A stretch of 7,536 nt of DNA from assembly GCA_016199305.1 (NCBI GenBank), contig JACQGZ010000264.1, positions 1 to 7,536 on the forward strand. Direction: 5' to 3'. The stretch is from Armatimonadota bacterium. GTDB lineage: Bacteria; Sysuimicrobiota; Sysuimicrobiia; Sysuimicrobiales; Humicultoraceae. The notes beneath the pieces were generated by a model. That model saw only the letters and a list, made by a program, of their open reading frames with translations, had not been told where the DNA came from and searched no databases. Both the position numbers and the translations under genes were made by a program. Below, piece by piece: positions 1 to 5,502 of this stretch (its first letter is position 1; every line of letters begins with the position of its first letter).

Positions 1-35
1 ACACCGAGGTGAAGAACATCTTCATCGCCACGTAA
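1..35 (+). CDS. Possible 3' end of an upstream gene (partial)
   Basis: Reading from base 3, the window opens with ten sense codons (TEVKNIFIAT) followed by a TAA at 33-35. The codons lean towards G/C in third position, and the other forward frames look less natural: one stops at once and the other runs on as a His/Arg-rich string. The fragment is too short to name. It would belong to a gene ending about 93 bases before lexA. The lexA promoter and operators fill the gap, so the two genes are probably separate transcription units. Confidence 0.35.
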   Translation, partial: TEVKNIFIAT

Positions 36-69
36 GACCTCCACAGTACCCTGCCACCTGCCTGGTTGT

Positions 70-83
70 CGGACAAGTGTTCG
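70..83 (+). promoter_or_regulatory. SOS box 1 (upstream LexA operator)
   Basis: CGGACAAGTGTTCG fits the Bacillus-type SOS consensus CGAAC-RNRY-GTTCG with one mismatch (G for A at position 3). It lies just upstream of the lexA -35 element. Its centre is 32 bases, about three helical turns, from the second box, so two LexA dimers could bind the same face of the DNA. Matching the consensus is direct observation; cooperative binding is inference. Confidence 0.75.
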
Positions 84-93
84 TATAGATGCC

Positions 94-122
94 TTGACAA
101 TCGTACATATGTTCGCTATATT
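94..122 (+). promoter_or_regulatory. lexA promoter, near-consensus, predicted leaderless
   Basis: A perfect TTGACA -35 (94-99) is followed by a 17-base spacer and TATATT as the -10 (117-122), so this is a strong housekeeping-sigma promoter. A start 6-7 bases beyond the -10 falls at about base 129, the A of the lexA ATG itself. There is no Shine-Dalgarno sequence before that ATG. The transcript is therefore predicted to be leaderless. Confidence 0.82.
102..115 (+). promoter_or_regulatory. SOS box 2 (LexA operator inside the promoter spacer)
   Basis: CGTACATATGTTCG differs by one base from the perfect palindrome CGAACATATGTTCG, a Bacillus-type SOS box. It lies between the -35 (94-99) and -10 (117-122), where bound LexA would block RNA polymerase directly. 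This is the expected arrangement for LexA autoregulation. Confidence 0.85.
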
Positions 123-128
123 TGAGCC

Positions 129-767
129 ATGAAGGCGGATCTGCCCCGACCCCTTACCCCCCGGCAGCAGCAGATCCTTGAGCATCTGGCCGCCTCGATC
201 CGGCGCTCCGGCTACGTGCCGTCGGTGCGGGAGGTCGGACGGGCGCTCGGCCTGCGCTCTCCGTCCACCGTCCACCAGCACCTGCACGCCCTGGAACGCA
301 AGGGCTACATCAAACGGTACGGCGACCGGATGCGCGTGCTGCAGATCACGGATCGGAGCGCCCTGCCCGAGGATGAAGAAGTGGCCACCCTGCCGCTGGT
401 CGGCCGCATCTCCGCCGGGGTCCCCGTCCTGGCGGAGGAGCACGTCGAGGAGATGATTCCCGTCCCGCGACGGATGGTGGGATGGCATGACGAGTGCTTC
501 CTGCTGACCGTGCGCGGAGATAGCATGGCGGGCGCGGGCATCATGAGCGGGGATCTGGTGGTCGTGCGCTGCCAGCCGGCGGCGGAGCCGGGGGAGATTG
601 TCGTGGCCCTGTACGGGGAGGAGGCGACGGTGAAGCGGCTCATCCTCGAGGAGGGCCGCCCGGTGCTCAAACCCGAGAACGAGGCGTATAGAATCCTGCG
701 CGGCGAGTTCTCGATCATCGGCAAAGTCGTGGGCTTGCTGCGCAGCTACCGGGGGGCGGCCGGATGA
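129..767 (+). CDS. lexA: LexA repressor, SOS response regulator
   Basis: This 212-residue protein has the usual length and layout of LexA. Residues 9-70 form the winged helix-turn-helix DNA-binding domain, with the family signature around LTPRQQQILEHL and GYVPSVREVGRALGLRSPST. Residues about 86-206 form the S24 self-cleaving peptidase domain. The scissile Ala96-Gly97 bond, nucleophile Ser132 (in GDSM) and general base Lys169 (in TVKR) are all present, so the protein should cleave itself when stimulated by RecA filaments. LexA represses DNA-damage genes, including its own through the two boxes upstream. I keep the ATG at 129 because it begins exactly where the family N-terminus begins and coincides with the predicted transcription start; no Shine-Dalgarno sequence is visible. 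The last codons overlap the next small gene by ATGA. Confidence 0.97.
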   Translation: MKADLPRPLTPRQQQILEHLAASIRRSGYVPSVREVGRALGLRSPSTVHQHLHALERKGYIKRYGDRMRVLQITDRSALPEDEEVATLPLVGRISAGVPVLAEEHVEEMIPVPRRMVGWHDECFLLTVRGDSMAGAGIMSGDLVVVRCQPAAEPGEIVVALYGEEATVKRLILEEGRPVLKPENEAYRILRGEFSIIGKVVGLLRSYRGAAG

Positions 768-1006
768 TCTCGCCTCGCCCGGCTGCGGTCGCGGGGCTCC
801 CGCCGGCGCTGCGCAGAGGGCGGCGATCGGGCCGGCCCCGCCGGTACGCGGTCCCCCACCGGATGCCGCGGCCGCTTCGGGAGAGTGCGCCCCCGGCGCC
901 GTCGCTGCTGACCCTCTGGCTCGACGACCGCCGCGCCCTCCCACTCAAGTGGGGCCTGCTGGCGCTGGCGCTCCTGGGCGTGGCGCTGCTGGAAGCCCCG
1001 CTCTAG
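764..1006 (+). CDS. Small arginine-rich tail-anchored protein coupled to lexA
   Basis: I do not recognise this 80-residue protein. It starts at an ATG that overlaps the lexA stop codon (ATGA, 764-767), which suggests translational coupling. About nine in ten of its codons end in G or C, counted by hand, as expected of a real gene in this genome. Residues 1-45 are rich in Arg and Pro and probably disordered. Residues about 63-78 (WGLLALALLGVALLEA) form one short hydrophobic helix at the very C-terminus, so it may be a single-pass, tail-anchored membrane protein. It should be SOS-induced along with lexA. Several bacteria encode small membrane division inhibitors under LexA control (YneA, SidA), but I see no LysM domain or clear similarity to them, so that role is only a guess. 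A shorter product from the ATG at 863 (47 residues) is possible. Confidence 0.55.
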   Translation: MISPRPAAVAGLPPALRRGRRSGRPRRYAVPHRMPRPLRESAPPAPSLLTLWLDDRRALPLKWGLLALALLGVALLEAPL

Positions 1007-1104
1007 TCTAGTTCGCCATGAAAAACACTGATGTGGCAGAGTTTTCGGAGAGCCCCTGTGGTCCACAGGAGCCCGGGAAGGTGCCCGCACCTGCCCGCGC
1101 TATC

Positions 1105-1326
1105 CCGGAGGTGCTCCGCACGGCTCAGCGCCCATGATGCCCAGGCCTCCAGACGGTGCGGATCCACGTCACTTCCTCGGAGTTTGACTACCGCTCGCAC
1201 CGTGTGGATGTACGCACGCACGTTTGCGGCTTGCCGCCAACGGTCTATCTGCTCAAACAGTGCCCTCAGGCGTTGTGCTTCCTCGCGCTCTTGTTGCTCC
1301 CGCTTCAGACGTGAGTTCAGCCGCCC
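1105..1326 (-). pseudogene. Remnant of an uncharacterised helical protein (C-terminal part)
   Basis: On the minus strand, an open frame of 127 codons (1386-1003) contains a credible charged helical segment at residues 21-94. It begins near LNSRLKREQQEREEAQRL, continues through IDRWRQAANVRAYIHTVRAV and ends with RLEAWASWALSRAEHLRD. From memory, this resembles the C-terminal region of a family of uncharacterised bacterial proteins of roughly 280-300 residues, often with an N-terminal helix-turn-helix, whose last part reads like W-R-A-x-x-I-R-x-Y ... W-x-x-W-A-x-x-x-A-D-R-L-D-P. The sequence before and after this segment does not read like protein, the start lacks a ribosome-binding site, and third-position G/C bias is weaker than in neighbouring genes. 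I read it as a decayed 3' piece of a foreign gene. Confidence 0.4.
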
Positions 1327-1488
1327 GCCGCCGACGGCTCCCCCGGGGAGAGTCAAGAGCCCCCAGTGGGTCCTTCCGCATTGCAATGGGTGTGGCAGTC
1401 GGGTAGGCTATGGCTTGACAGGGAACATCGATGTCTACATCTCGGATCAGGAACCGCTATCGCCTGCCTCGCGAGTGCATCTGTCTTT

Positions 1489-1532
1489 GCGGAGGCTCGT
1501 AGCCTCCGCGTCTCCCTCCGGTCTCTGACCGG
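1489..1532 (+). promoter_or_regulatory. Two tandem hairpins in the probable leader of the sulfur cassette
   Basis: Two perfect stems stand side by side. GCGGAGGCT-CGT-AGCCTCCGC (1489-1509) has nine base pairs and a three-base loop. CCGGTC-TCT-GACCGG (1518-1532) has six base pairs and a three-base loop. They lie 56-99 bases before the transporter start. No T-run follows either, so simple rho-independent termination is unlikely. They could form a leader control element or an mRNA stability structure. I do not recognise a known riboswitch here. Confidence 0.5.
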
Positions 1533-1574
1533 CCGGAATCCCTAAACCAGAAACACATACTGCCGCCATCGTTT

Positions 1575-1581
1575 GGGGTGG
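1575..1581 (+). promoter_or_regulatory. Ribosome-binding site that decides the transporter start
   Basis: GGGGTGG lies six bases before the GTG at 1588. The upstream in-frame TTG at 1573 overlaps this site and has no ribosome-binding site of its own. This favours GTG 1588 as the start. Confidence 0.6.
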
Positions 1582-1587
1582 TTGACC

Positions 1588-2823
1588 GTGGCCAAGCCGA
1601 TTGCTCAACCATTTGCCCAGCCCGCGTTCAGGGCGCATCCACAGACCCTGGCCGGGCTGCTTGTCCTGGCGGCCACCGCGGCGGTCATCCTGACCGTCAG
1701 CCGCCGCGATCCGGAATTCGGGGTCTTCGCCGCATTGGGCCTGGGATTCGGTGTGGCCCTGCAGCGCAGCCGTTTCTGCTTCAACGCGGCTTTCCGCGAC
1801 CTCTGGCAGTTTCGTTCCGGCCGGACGATGAAGGGGGTCATCGTCGGCATGAGCGTGGCCACCGTTGGCTTCGGGATTCACATGTACACCCTCCTCCCGA
1901 ACCCGTCGCTGGGCGTGGTCGCCCCTGAGGCCCACGCCACCCCACTGAGCCTGGCCCTCGTTGTGGGCGGGCTGCTTTTCGGCATCGGCATGGTCGTCGC
2001 CGGGGGATGCGTCTCCGGGTCCATCTACCGGATGGCTGAAGGGTACGTCGCTTCCTGGGTGAGTTTCGCCGGCATCATGGGCGGCCTGCTGCTGGCGGCC
2101 CACACCTGGAACTGGTGGTGGGAGCACTTCATCCGTGATGCACCCGTCGTCTGGTTCCCCCGATACCTGGGCTATGGCGGGGCGGTGGCGTTGACGCTGG
2201 CGGGACTGCTGGGCACCTACCTCCTGGTCCTCTGGATCGAGTCCCGCGGCGGGCCGGATATCCGGGAAGCCGCACAGCCGGAGCCGGTGGAGACCTTCGG
2301 CGCCAGGGTGCGCGCGCTTGTCCACGCGGTGGTGGGACGAGGATGGCCGGTGGCTGTCGGCGGCATCGTTGTGGGGTTGCTCAACGTCTTCTCCTACGAC
2401 GTCCATATGCCCTGGCGCGTCGTCGGGGAGATGTCGCGATGGGCTTCGGGGTTCGGCAGCCTTGTGGGCCTCGCCCCGGGGCCCTTGCAGGGCACCGAGG
2501 AACTCGCCGCCTGCACGCTCACTGTGGGTGGGGGCCTGCTCACCCACGGGCTGGTCCTCAACGTCGGGCTGTTCGGCGGGTCCCTGCTGGCCGCGCTGGC
2601 GGCGCATGAATTCAAGGTGCGGGTCCCGCGGAACCGTGTGCGCTATCTCCAGTCTGCCGCCGGAGGGCTGGCGATGGGCTACGGCGCCGCCATCGCCCTG
2701 GGATGCACGGTAGGGGCGTTCTTCTCGGCGATCCCCTCGCTCGCCCTCAACGGCTGGGTGTTCGCCGTGGCCTTGGCGGGCGGTGCCTTTCTCGGCTTGC
2801 AAGTGATCCGGCGAATTCCCTGA
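1588..2823 (+). CDS. tsuA: YeeE/YedE-family (TsuA-type) sulfur-compound transporter
   Basis: This 411-residue inner-membrane protein has about nine or more hydrophobic helices and the repeated signatures of the YeeE/YedE (DUF395) family. These are SRFCFNAAFRD near residue 61, GGCVSGSIYRMAEG near 139 and GCTVGAFFSAIPS near 372. Family members such as TsuA import thiosulfate, passing it along conserved cysteines that line the pore. Here four cysteines (64, 141, 309, 373, numbered from the GTG) sit in or next to such helix-capping motifs. The partner TusA-like gene starts 12 bases downstream, the standard pairing for thiosulfate uptake. Many YeeE proteins are shorter (about 330-350 residues); the soluble stretch at residues 221-248 and the N-terminal region account for some of the extra length. 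The gene symbol is by family and context. Other reduced-sulfur substrates, or a selenium-linked role as proposed for some YedE proteins, cannot be excluded. Confidence 0.88.
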   Translation: MAKPIAQPFAQPAFRAHPQTLAGLLVLAATAAVILTVSRRDPEFGVFAALGLGFGVALQRSRFCFNAAFRDLWQFRSGRTMKGVIVGMSVATVGFGIHMYTLLPNPSLGVVAPEAHATPLSLALVVGGLLFGIGMVVAGGCVSGSIYRMAEGYVASWVSFAGIMGGLLLAAHTWNWWWEHFIRDAPVVWFPRYLGYGGAVALTLAGLLGTYLLVLWIESRGGPDIREAAQPEPVETFGARVRALVHAVVGRGWPVAVGGIVVGLLNVFSYDVHMPWRVVGEMSRWASGFGSLVGLAPGPLQGTEELAACTLTVGGGLLTHGLVLNVGLFGGSLLAALAAHEFKVRVPRNRVRYLQSAAGGLAMGYGAAIALGCTVGAFFSAIPSLALNGWVFAVALAGGAFLGLQVIRRIP

Positions 2824-2835
2824 GGACGGTGGAGC

Positions 2836-3066
2836 ATGCTCCTGGACGTGCGTGGAGAGACCTGCCCCTATCCGATGCAGAAGGTGATGGACGCGCTGGA
2901 AACGCTCCCGAAAGGGGAGGAGCTGGAGGTGCTCCTGGATCATCCCCCCGCGATCGAGACGATCAAGTGGCTGGCCGCGCGGCGGGGGTTTGCCGTTGAG
3001 GTGGAGACCATAGGCAGTAGCGAGTGGCGGCTCAGGCTCCGCCGGAGGGAGGAGGTGGTGGCATGA
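2836..3066 (+). CDS. tsuB: TusA/SirA/YeeD-family sulfur carrier protein
   Basis: This 76-residue protein matches the TusA family in length and in its hallmark CPYP motif (Cys10-Pro-Tyr-Pro) just after strand one, with the typical opening LDVRGETCPYPMQKVMDAL. The cysteine carries sulfur as a persulfide or takes it from a bound donor. The fold is a small two-layer alpha/beta sandwich in the cytoplasm. Because it directly follows the YeeE-type transporter, it is best read as the YeeD/TsuB-type partner that receives or processes sulfur arriving through the channel, rather than the tRNA-thiolation TusA. Purine-rich GAGG and GGTGGAG sequences precede the ATG. Its TGA overlaps the ATG of the next gene (ATGA at 3063-3066), so translation of the cassette is coupled. 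Confidence 0.92.
   Translation: MLLDVRGETCPYPMQKVMDALETLPKGEELEVLLDHPPAIETIKWLAARRGFAVEVETIGSSEWRLRLRRREEVVA
3051..3056 (+). promoter_or_regulatory. Ribosome-binding site that decides the propeller start
   Basis: GGAGGT, part of a longer GGAGGGAGGAGGT run (3044-3056), lies six bases before the ATG at 3063. That ATG begins a clean signal peptide. An earlier in-frame ATG at 3024 would add 13 Pro/Gly-rich residues in front of it. Confidence 0.75.
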
Positions 3067-4058
3067 TCAGGCGAGGGGCTGCGATCCTCACGATCCTGGG
3101 TGTCCTGTTCTGGGGCTTGGCCGCGGAGTCCGCGCAACCGGTTCTGGCCTACGTCTTCAACCTGGGATCAAAGGACGTAACGATCATCAATACGGCCATG
3201 AATGCAAAGGTCCGCACGAAGCCGCTCGGGGCTTCGGTGAAGTGGCTTACCACCGAGCAGGATTTCTTCGACGGACGGCTCGTATGGACGTACGAGGATC
3301 TCCCGGACGGCATGGTGGATGTGATCGCGATCGATCTCCAGAAGATAGAAGTGGTGCGCCGCGTCCGGGTGGGCAAGGGCCCAGCCCACTCGGTGGTCCT
3401 CACGCCGGACAGACGCCAGGCCGTCGTCAACCTTGCCGGCGATGACAAGCTCGTGGCCGTAGATACCCGCACGGGACAGATCGTCAGGGAAGTTGCTGTG
3501 GGCAAGTTCCCGTGCGACCTGGACCGCACGGGGGATGGACGCTTTGCCTACTTCCCAGAGCGGGACCAGGACACTGTGGCGATGGTCGACCTGACCACCT
3601 TTCAGGTGGTCAAGCGCGTCTCCATGGGCGAGGGGGCGCGACCGCACATGCTACGGGTCTCCCCCGATGGGCGCTTCGTCTGGGTCCAGAACGCGCGGGC
3701 CAACACCAACGTCGTTCTAGATGCGCGGACCCTGGACGAGGTCGCGGTCCTCCCGGTAGGGAAGGCGCCTGTGACCAACGCCTTCACCCCTGACGGACGG
3801 TTCAGCTATATCAGCCACTCTGCGGATAACTTCATTTCCGTCGTGGACACCCACACGTTCAAGGAGGTCAACCGGATCAGAGTGGCCGAGGGGCTGACGG
3901 TCATCGCCTTCAGGCCCGATGGGAAGTTTGCCTACGTCGCGGCGACAGGCGTCAACGGGGTCGGGGTGATCGACGTCGAACGGCAAAAGCTGGTCAAGCT
4001 GATCCCGGCCGGCAAGCAACCGTGGGGGCTGATCGTCGCGCCGACGCAAGGAAAGTAG
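3063..4058 (+). CDS. Exported YVTN / cytochrome d1-like beta-propeller protein
   Basis: This protein of 331 residues starts with a signal peptide: Arg3-Arg4, a hydrophobic core at about 5-21, and likely cleavage around residues 21-24 (AAESAQ). The mature part is a run of propeller blades. Each has a P-D-G-type turn (TPDRR, TGDGR, SPDGR, TPDGR, RPDGK), then a strand such as FAYV, then a VVD-type strand and a VGKxP-type loop. This is the pattern of YVTN-repeat and cytochrome cd1 heme-domain-like propellers. About six or seven blades fit. No CxxCH heme c site is present and there is only one cysteine, near residue 152 (KFPCDL). The protein should be periplasmic or surface-exposed. Its overlap with the TusA-like gene suggests it acts with the transporter, perhaps as a substrate-binding or scaffold protein; that is inference. 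The enzyme activity, if any, is unknown. Confidence 0.85.
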   Translation: MIRRGAAILTILGVLFWGLAAESAQPVLAYVFNLGSKDVTIINTAMNAKVRTKPLGASVKWLTTEQDFFDGRLVWTYEDLPDGMVDVIAIDLQKIEVVRRVRVGKGPAHSVVLTPDRRQAVVNLAGDDKLVAVDTRTGQIVREVAVGKFPCDLDRTGDGRFAYFPERDQDTVAMVDLTTFQVVKRVSMGEGARPHMLRVSPDGRFVWVQNARANTNVVLDARTLDEVAVLPVGKAPVTNAFTPDGRFSYISHSADNFISVVDTHTFKEVNRIRVAEGLTVIAFRPDGKFAYVAATGVNGVGVIDVERQKLVKLIPAGKQPWGLIVAPTQGK

Positions 4059-4112
4059 CTGAGCGCTGGGGCGCCAAGCCCTCTCCCAGAAGACGCCCCT
4101 ATGAAGCGGATC

Positions 4113-4330
4113 CTATGCCGAAAGGTCATTCAGTGTCTGGAGGTCCAGCCAGCCTTCGTAGAGCGCACGGCCGAGAATGACCCCTTCGACCCCGATGCCG
4201 TCGAGCGCCATCAAGTCTGCCTGAGAGGCCACGCCGCCGGCGACGATAACATGGACGGGGATGGCCCGGACGAAGGCCTCGATCGCGCCAAGATCAGGAC
4301 CCGCGAGCGTGCCCTCGCGGACAGCGTCGT
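4113..4330 (-). pseudogene. hisA: hisA 3' fragment (ProFAR isomerase, truncated)
   Basis: Translating the minus strand back from a TAG at 4113-4115 gives about 72 residues that match the C-terminal third of HisA. The order is VREGTLAGPDLGAIEAF, then PVHVIVAGGVASQADLMAL, then GIGVEGVILGRALYEGWLDL. HisA isomerises ProFAR in histidine synthesis and is normally about 240-250 residues, with an (beta/alpha)8 barrel. Here the phosphate-binding AGGV and GRALYEG loops survive, but everything upstream is missing. The frame runs into a stop at 4338-4340, inside an AT-rich junction (4331-4346). The piece cannot be functional. On the other side, an ATG at 4127-4129 overlaps its end and reads MTFRHRIR, which might be the first codons of a lost hisF, as often follows hisA. 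That last point is speculative. Confidence 0.85.
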
Positions 4331-4355
4331 TATTAGTCTAAGTCTAGGGGTATTC

Positions 4356-5450
4356 TCATCGGATAAGGAACGGCAGGAAGAGGCGAACGAAGATCTCCCG
4401 CCCCGGCCCCGTGGCCAGCGAGATGGCCGTGTAGCCGCCGACGAGGATCATGACCATCCCCCCGAGGCGGTGCAGGGACGGCGTGGCCAGACGGAGACGC
4501 TGGACCAGTAGCGCCTGGGAGAGGCCAGCGAGGACAGTCACGCCCACCATCAGGGTCCCCATCGTGAGGGAGAAGGCCAGGAAGGCCCCCAAGGCTGCGG
4601 CGGCGCTCCCGGCAGTCAAGGCGAAGAGGATGATGGACAGTAGGATGGGGCCGGTGCAGCCGATCCCCGCCGCATTGTAGAAGAAACCGTAGAAGAACAT
4701 GTTTCGGAAGCCTCTGGGGCTCATCGCCGGAGGAGTTGGAATCATCCTGGCGAGCAGGCCCGCGGCAAGTGAGCGTCCGGTCAGGGTGAGCACGCCAAGG
4801 CCCGCGATGGCCACTCCGGCCAGCGTGCGGATCATGAGAATAGCAGCCGGATCCTTCCGCGGGTCGGGCTGGAACGGCGTCGCCTGGCCCAACGCGGCGA
4901 TGACCGCTCCGATCGCGACATTGACCACGATCACCCCCAGGGCAGCGGCGGCACCTAGCGCAAGCGAGCGTGCCAGGCGGTTCCCCCGCCCCTCCGGCAA
5001 TCCCAGGTCGTAGGTGACATAGCTTGGTAACAGGGGGAAGACACAGGGCGAGAAGAACGCCGCGACCCCTGCGCCCGCGGAGAGCACGAACAGATTGTAA
5101 TTCCCGAACGCCTGGCGCATGGCGATCGAAGTCACGAAGCGCCAGAAGCCCAGCCGGTAGCCCAGCCAGCCAAGGGTGGCAGCCCCCAGGACGACCAGGA
5201 GGGCCAAGCCCCATTTTGCCCATGCACCTTGACGAGGGCGTGTCCCCTCCACAGGGAAACCGACCTCGGCGAGGGCACTCTCGATGGTCGCCAGAGAGGT
5301 CTTCTCCGGGCGGTAACCCACGCGGATGATCTTCTGCCTGGCATCCCCGCCGACGGATTCCACCCCGGGCAGGCTCGTCAAGGTGCTAATGATCGTGCGT
5401 AGGCACCCCGCACAGTGGATGTGCGGCACCTTTAAAGTCTGAGTTGCCAT
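4356..5450 (-). CDS. HMA domain fused to DsbD/CcdA-like transmembrane electron carrier
   Basis: This protein has 364 residues. Residues 5-68 form a heavy-metal-associated (HMA/MerP-like) domain with Cys13-Ala-Gly-Cys16 in HIHCAGC. A first membrane helix (about 80-98) links it to a DsbD/CcdA-type core of about six helices from residue 117. The two signature cysteines of that core are present: Cys136 in FFSPCVFPLLPSY and Cys265 in NAAGIGCTGPI. In DsbD and CcdA these accept electrons from cytoplasmic thioredoxin and hand them to the far side of the membrane. No signal peptide precedes the HMA domain, so it probably faces the cytoplasm. There is no C-terminal thioredoxin domain as in full DsbD. 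A GAGGTGG site (5464-5458) lies seven bases before the ATG. Expression should follow the MerR-type promoter at 5472-5502. It may act as a metal-tuned thiol reductant or in metal handling; the substrate is unknown. Confidence 0.9.
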   Translation of the reverse strand: MATQTLKVPHIHCAGCLRTIISTLTSLPGVESVGGDARQKIIRVGYRPEKTSLATIESALAEVGFPVEGTRPRQGAWAKWGLALLVVLGAATLGWLGYRLGFWRFVTSIAMRQAFGNYNLFVLSAGAGVAAFFSPCVFPLLPSYVTYDLGLPEGRGNRLARSLALGAAAALGVIVVNVAIGAVIAALGQATPFQPDPRKDPAAILMIRTLAGVAIAGLGVLTLTGRSLAAGLLARMIPTPPAMSPRGFRNMFFYGFFYNAAGIGCTGPILLSIILFALTAGSAAAALGAFLAFSLTMGTLMVGVTVLAGLSQALLVQRLRLATPSLHRLGGMVMILVGGYTAISLATGPGREIFVRLFLPFLIR

Positions 5451-5471
5451 CGTAGTCCCACCTCAACCTCA

Positions 5472-5502
5472 ACCTACACCTTCTGGTCGACTGGAATGTC
5501 AA
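5472..5502 (-). promoter_or_regulatory. MerR-type promoter/operator for the HMA-DsbD gene
   Basis: Read on the minus strand, TTGACA (5502-5497) is followed by a 19-base spacer and a weak -10, GTAGGT (5477-5472). The spacer holds a dyad, TTCTGGTC-GACTGGAA on the plus strand (5481-5496), which is the merR-promoter palindrome with two changed bases. The over-long spacer is the hallmark of promoters that MerR-family activators untwist. The -35 overlaps the TGA of the CoA-binding gene (5501-5499). The predicted start at about 5465 leaves a leader of roughly 15 bases, beginning at the ribosome-binding site. Confidence 0.75.

Larger units (their letters stand above)
1007..1587. other. Gene-poor stretch between lexA unit and sulfur cassette
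   Basis: No intact gene is visible here. The stretch contains a decayed minus-strand coding remnant (about 1105-1326), a short perfect palindrome CCTGTGG-T-CCACAGG at 1055-1069, and two tandem hairpins at 1489-1532. A TTGACA hexamer at 1415-1420 looks like a -35 for the cassette downstream, but no good -10 follows at 16-18 bases. Plus-strand open frames here are antisense to the remnant and do not look like protein. Confidence 0.6.

Noticed and set aside
1415..1440. Promoter for the sulfur cassette from TTGACA at 1415
   Set aside because: The -35 is perfect, but the sequence 16-18 bases downstream (about 1437-1443) has no acceptable -10, so I did not list it as a promoter.
1031..1528. Plus-strand open frame in the lexA-transporter gap
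   Set aside because: It is Ser/Arg/Cys-rich, has no ribosome-binding site, and runs antisense to the helical remnant and through the hairpins.
1447..2943. Long minus-strand open frame (498 codons) opposite the transporter
   Set aside because: It is the antisense shadow of the YeeE-type gene. It is His/Gln/Pro-rich with no family signature, while the plus strand shows conserved motifs.
3024..3062. Upstream ATG start for the propeller protein
   Set aside because: It would add a Pro/Gly-rich stretch before the signal peptide and lie deep inside the TusA-like gene. The ATG at 3063 has a perfectly spaced GGAGGT.
4066..4099. Possible terminator after the propeller gene (GGGGCG ... CGCCCC, 4068-4099)
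   Set aside because: The six-base stem has a 20-base loop and no T-run, so it is too weak to call, although a terminator is expected between these convergent units.
4333..5223. Second long minus-strand frame inside the HMA-DsbD gene
   Set aside because: It is an alternative frame of the same strand, rich in Arg/Gly/Pro without membrane segments. The frame ending at 4356 carries the conserved cysteines.
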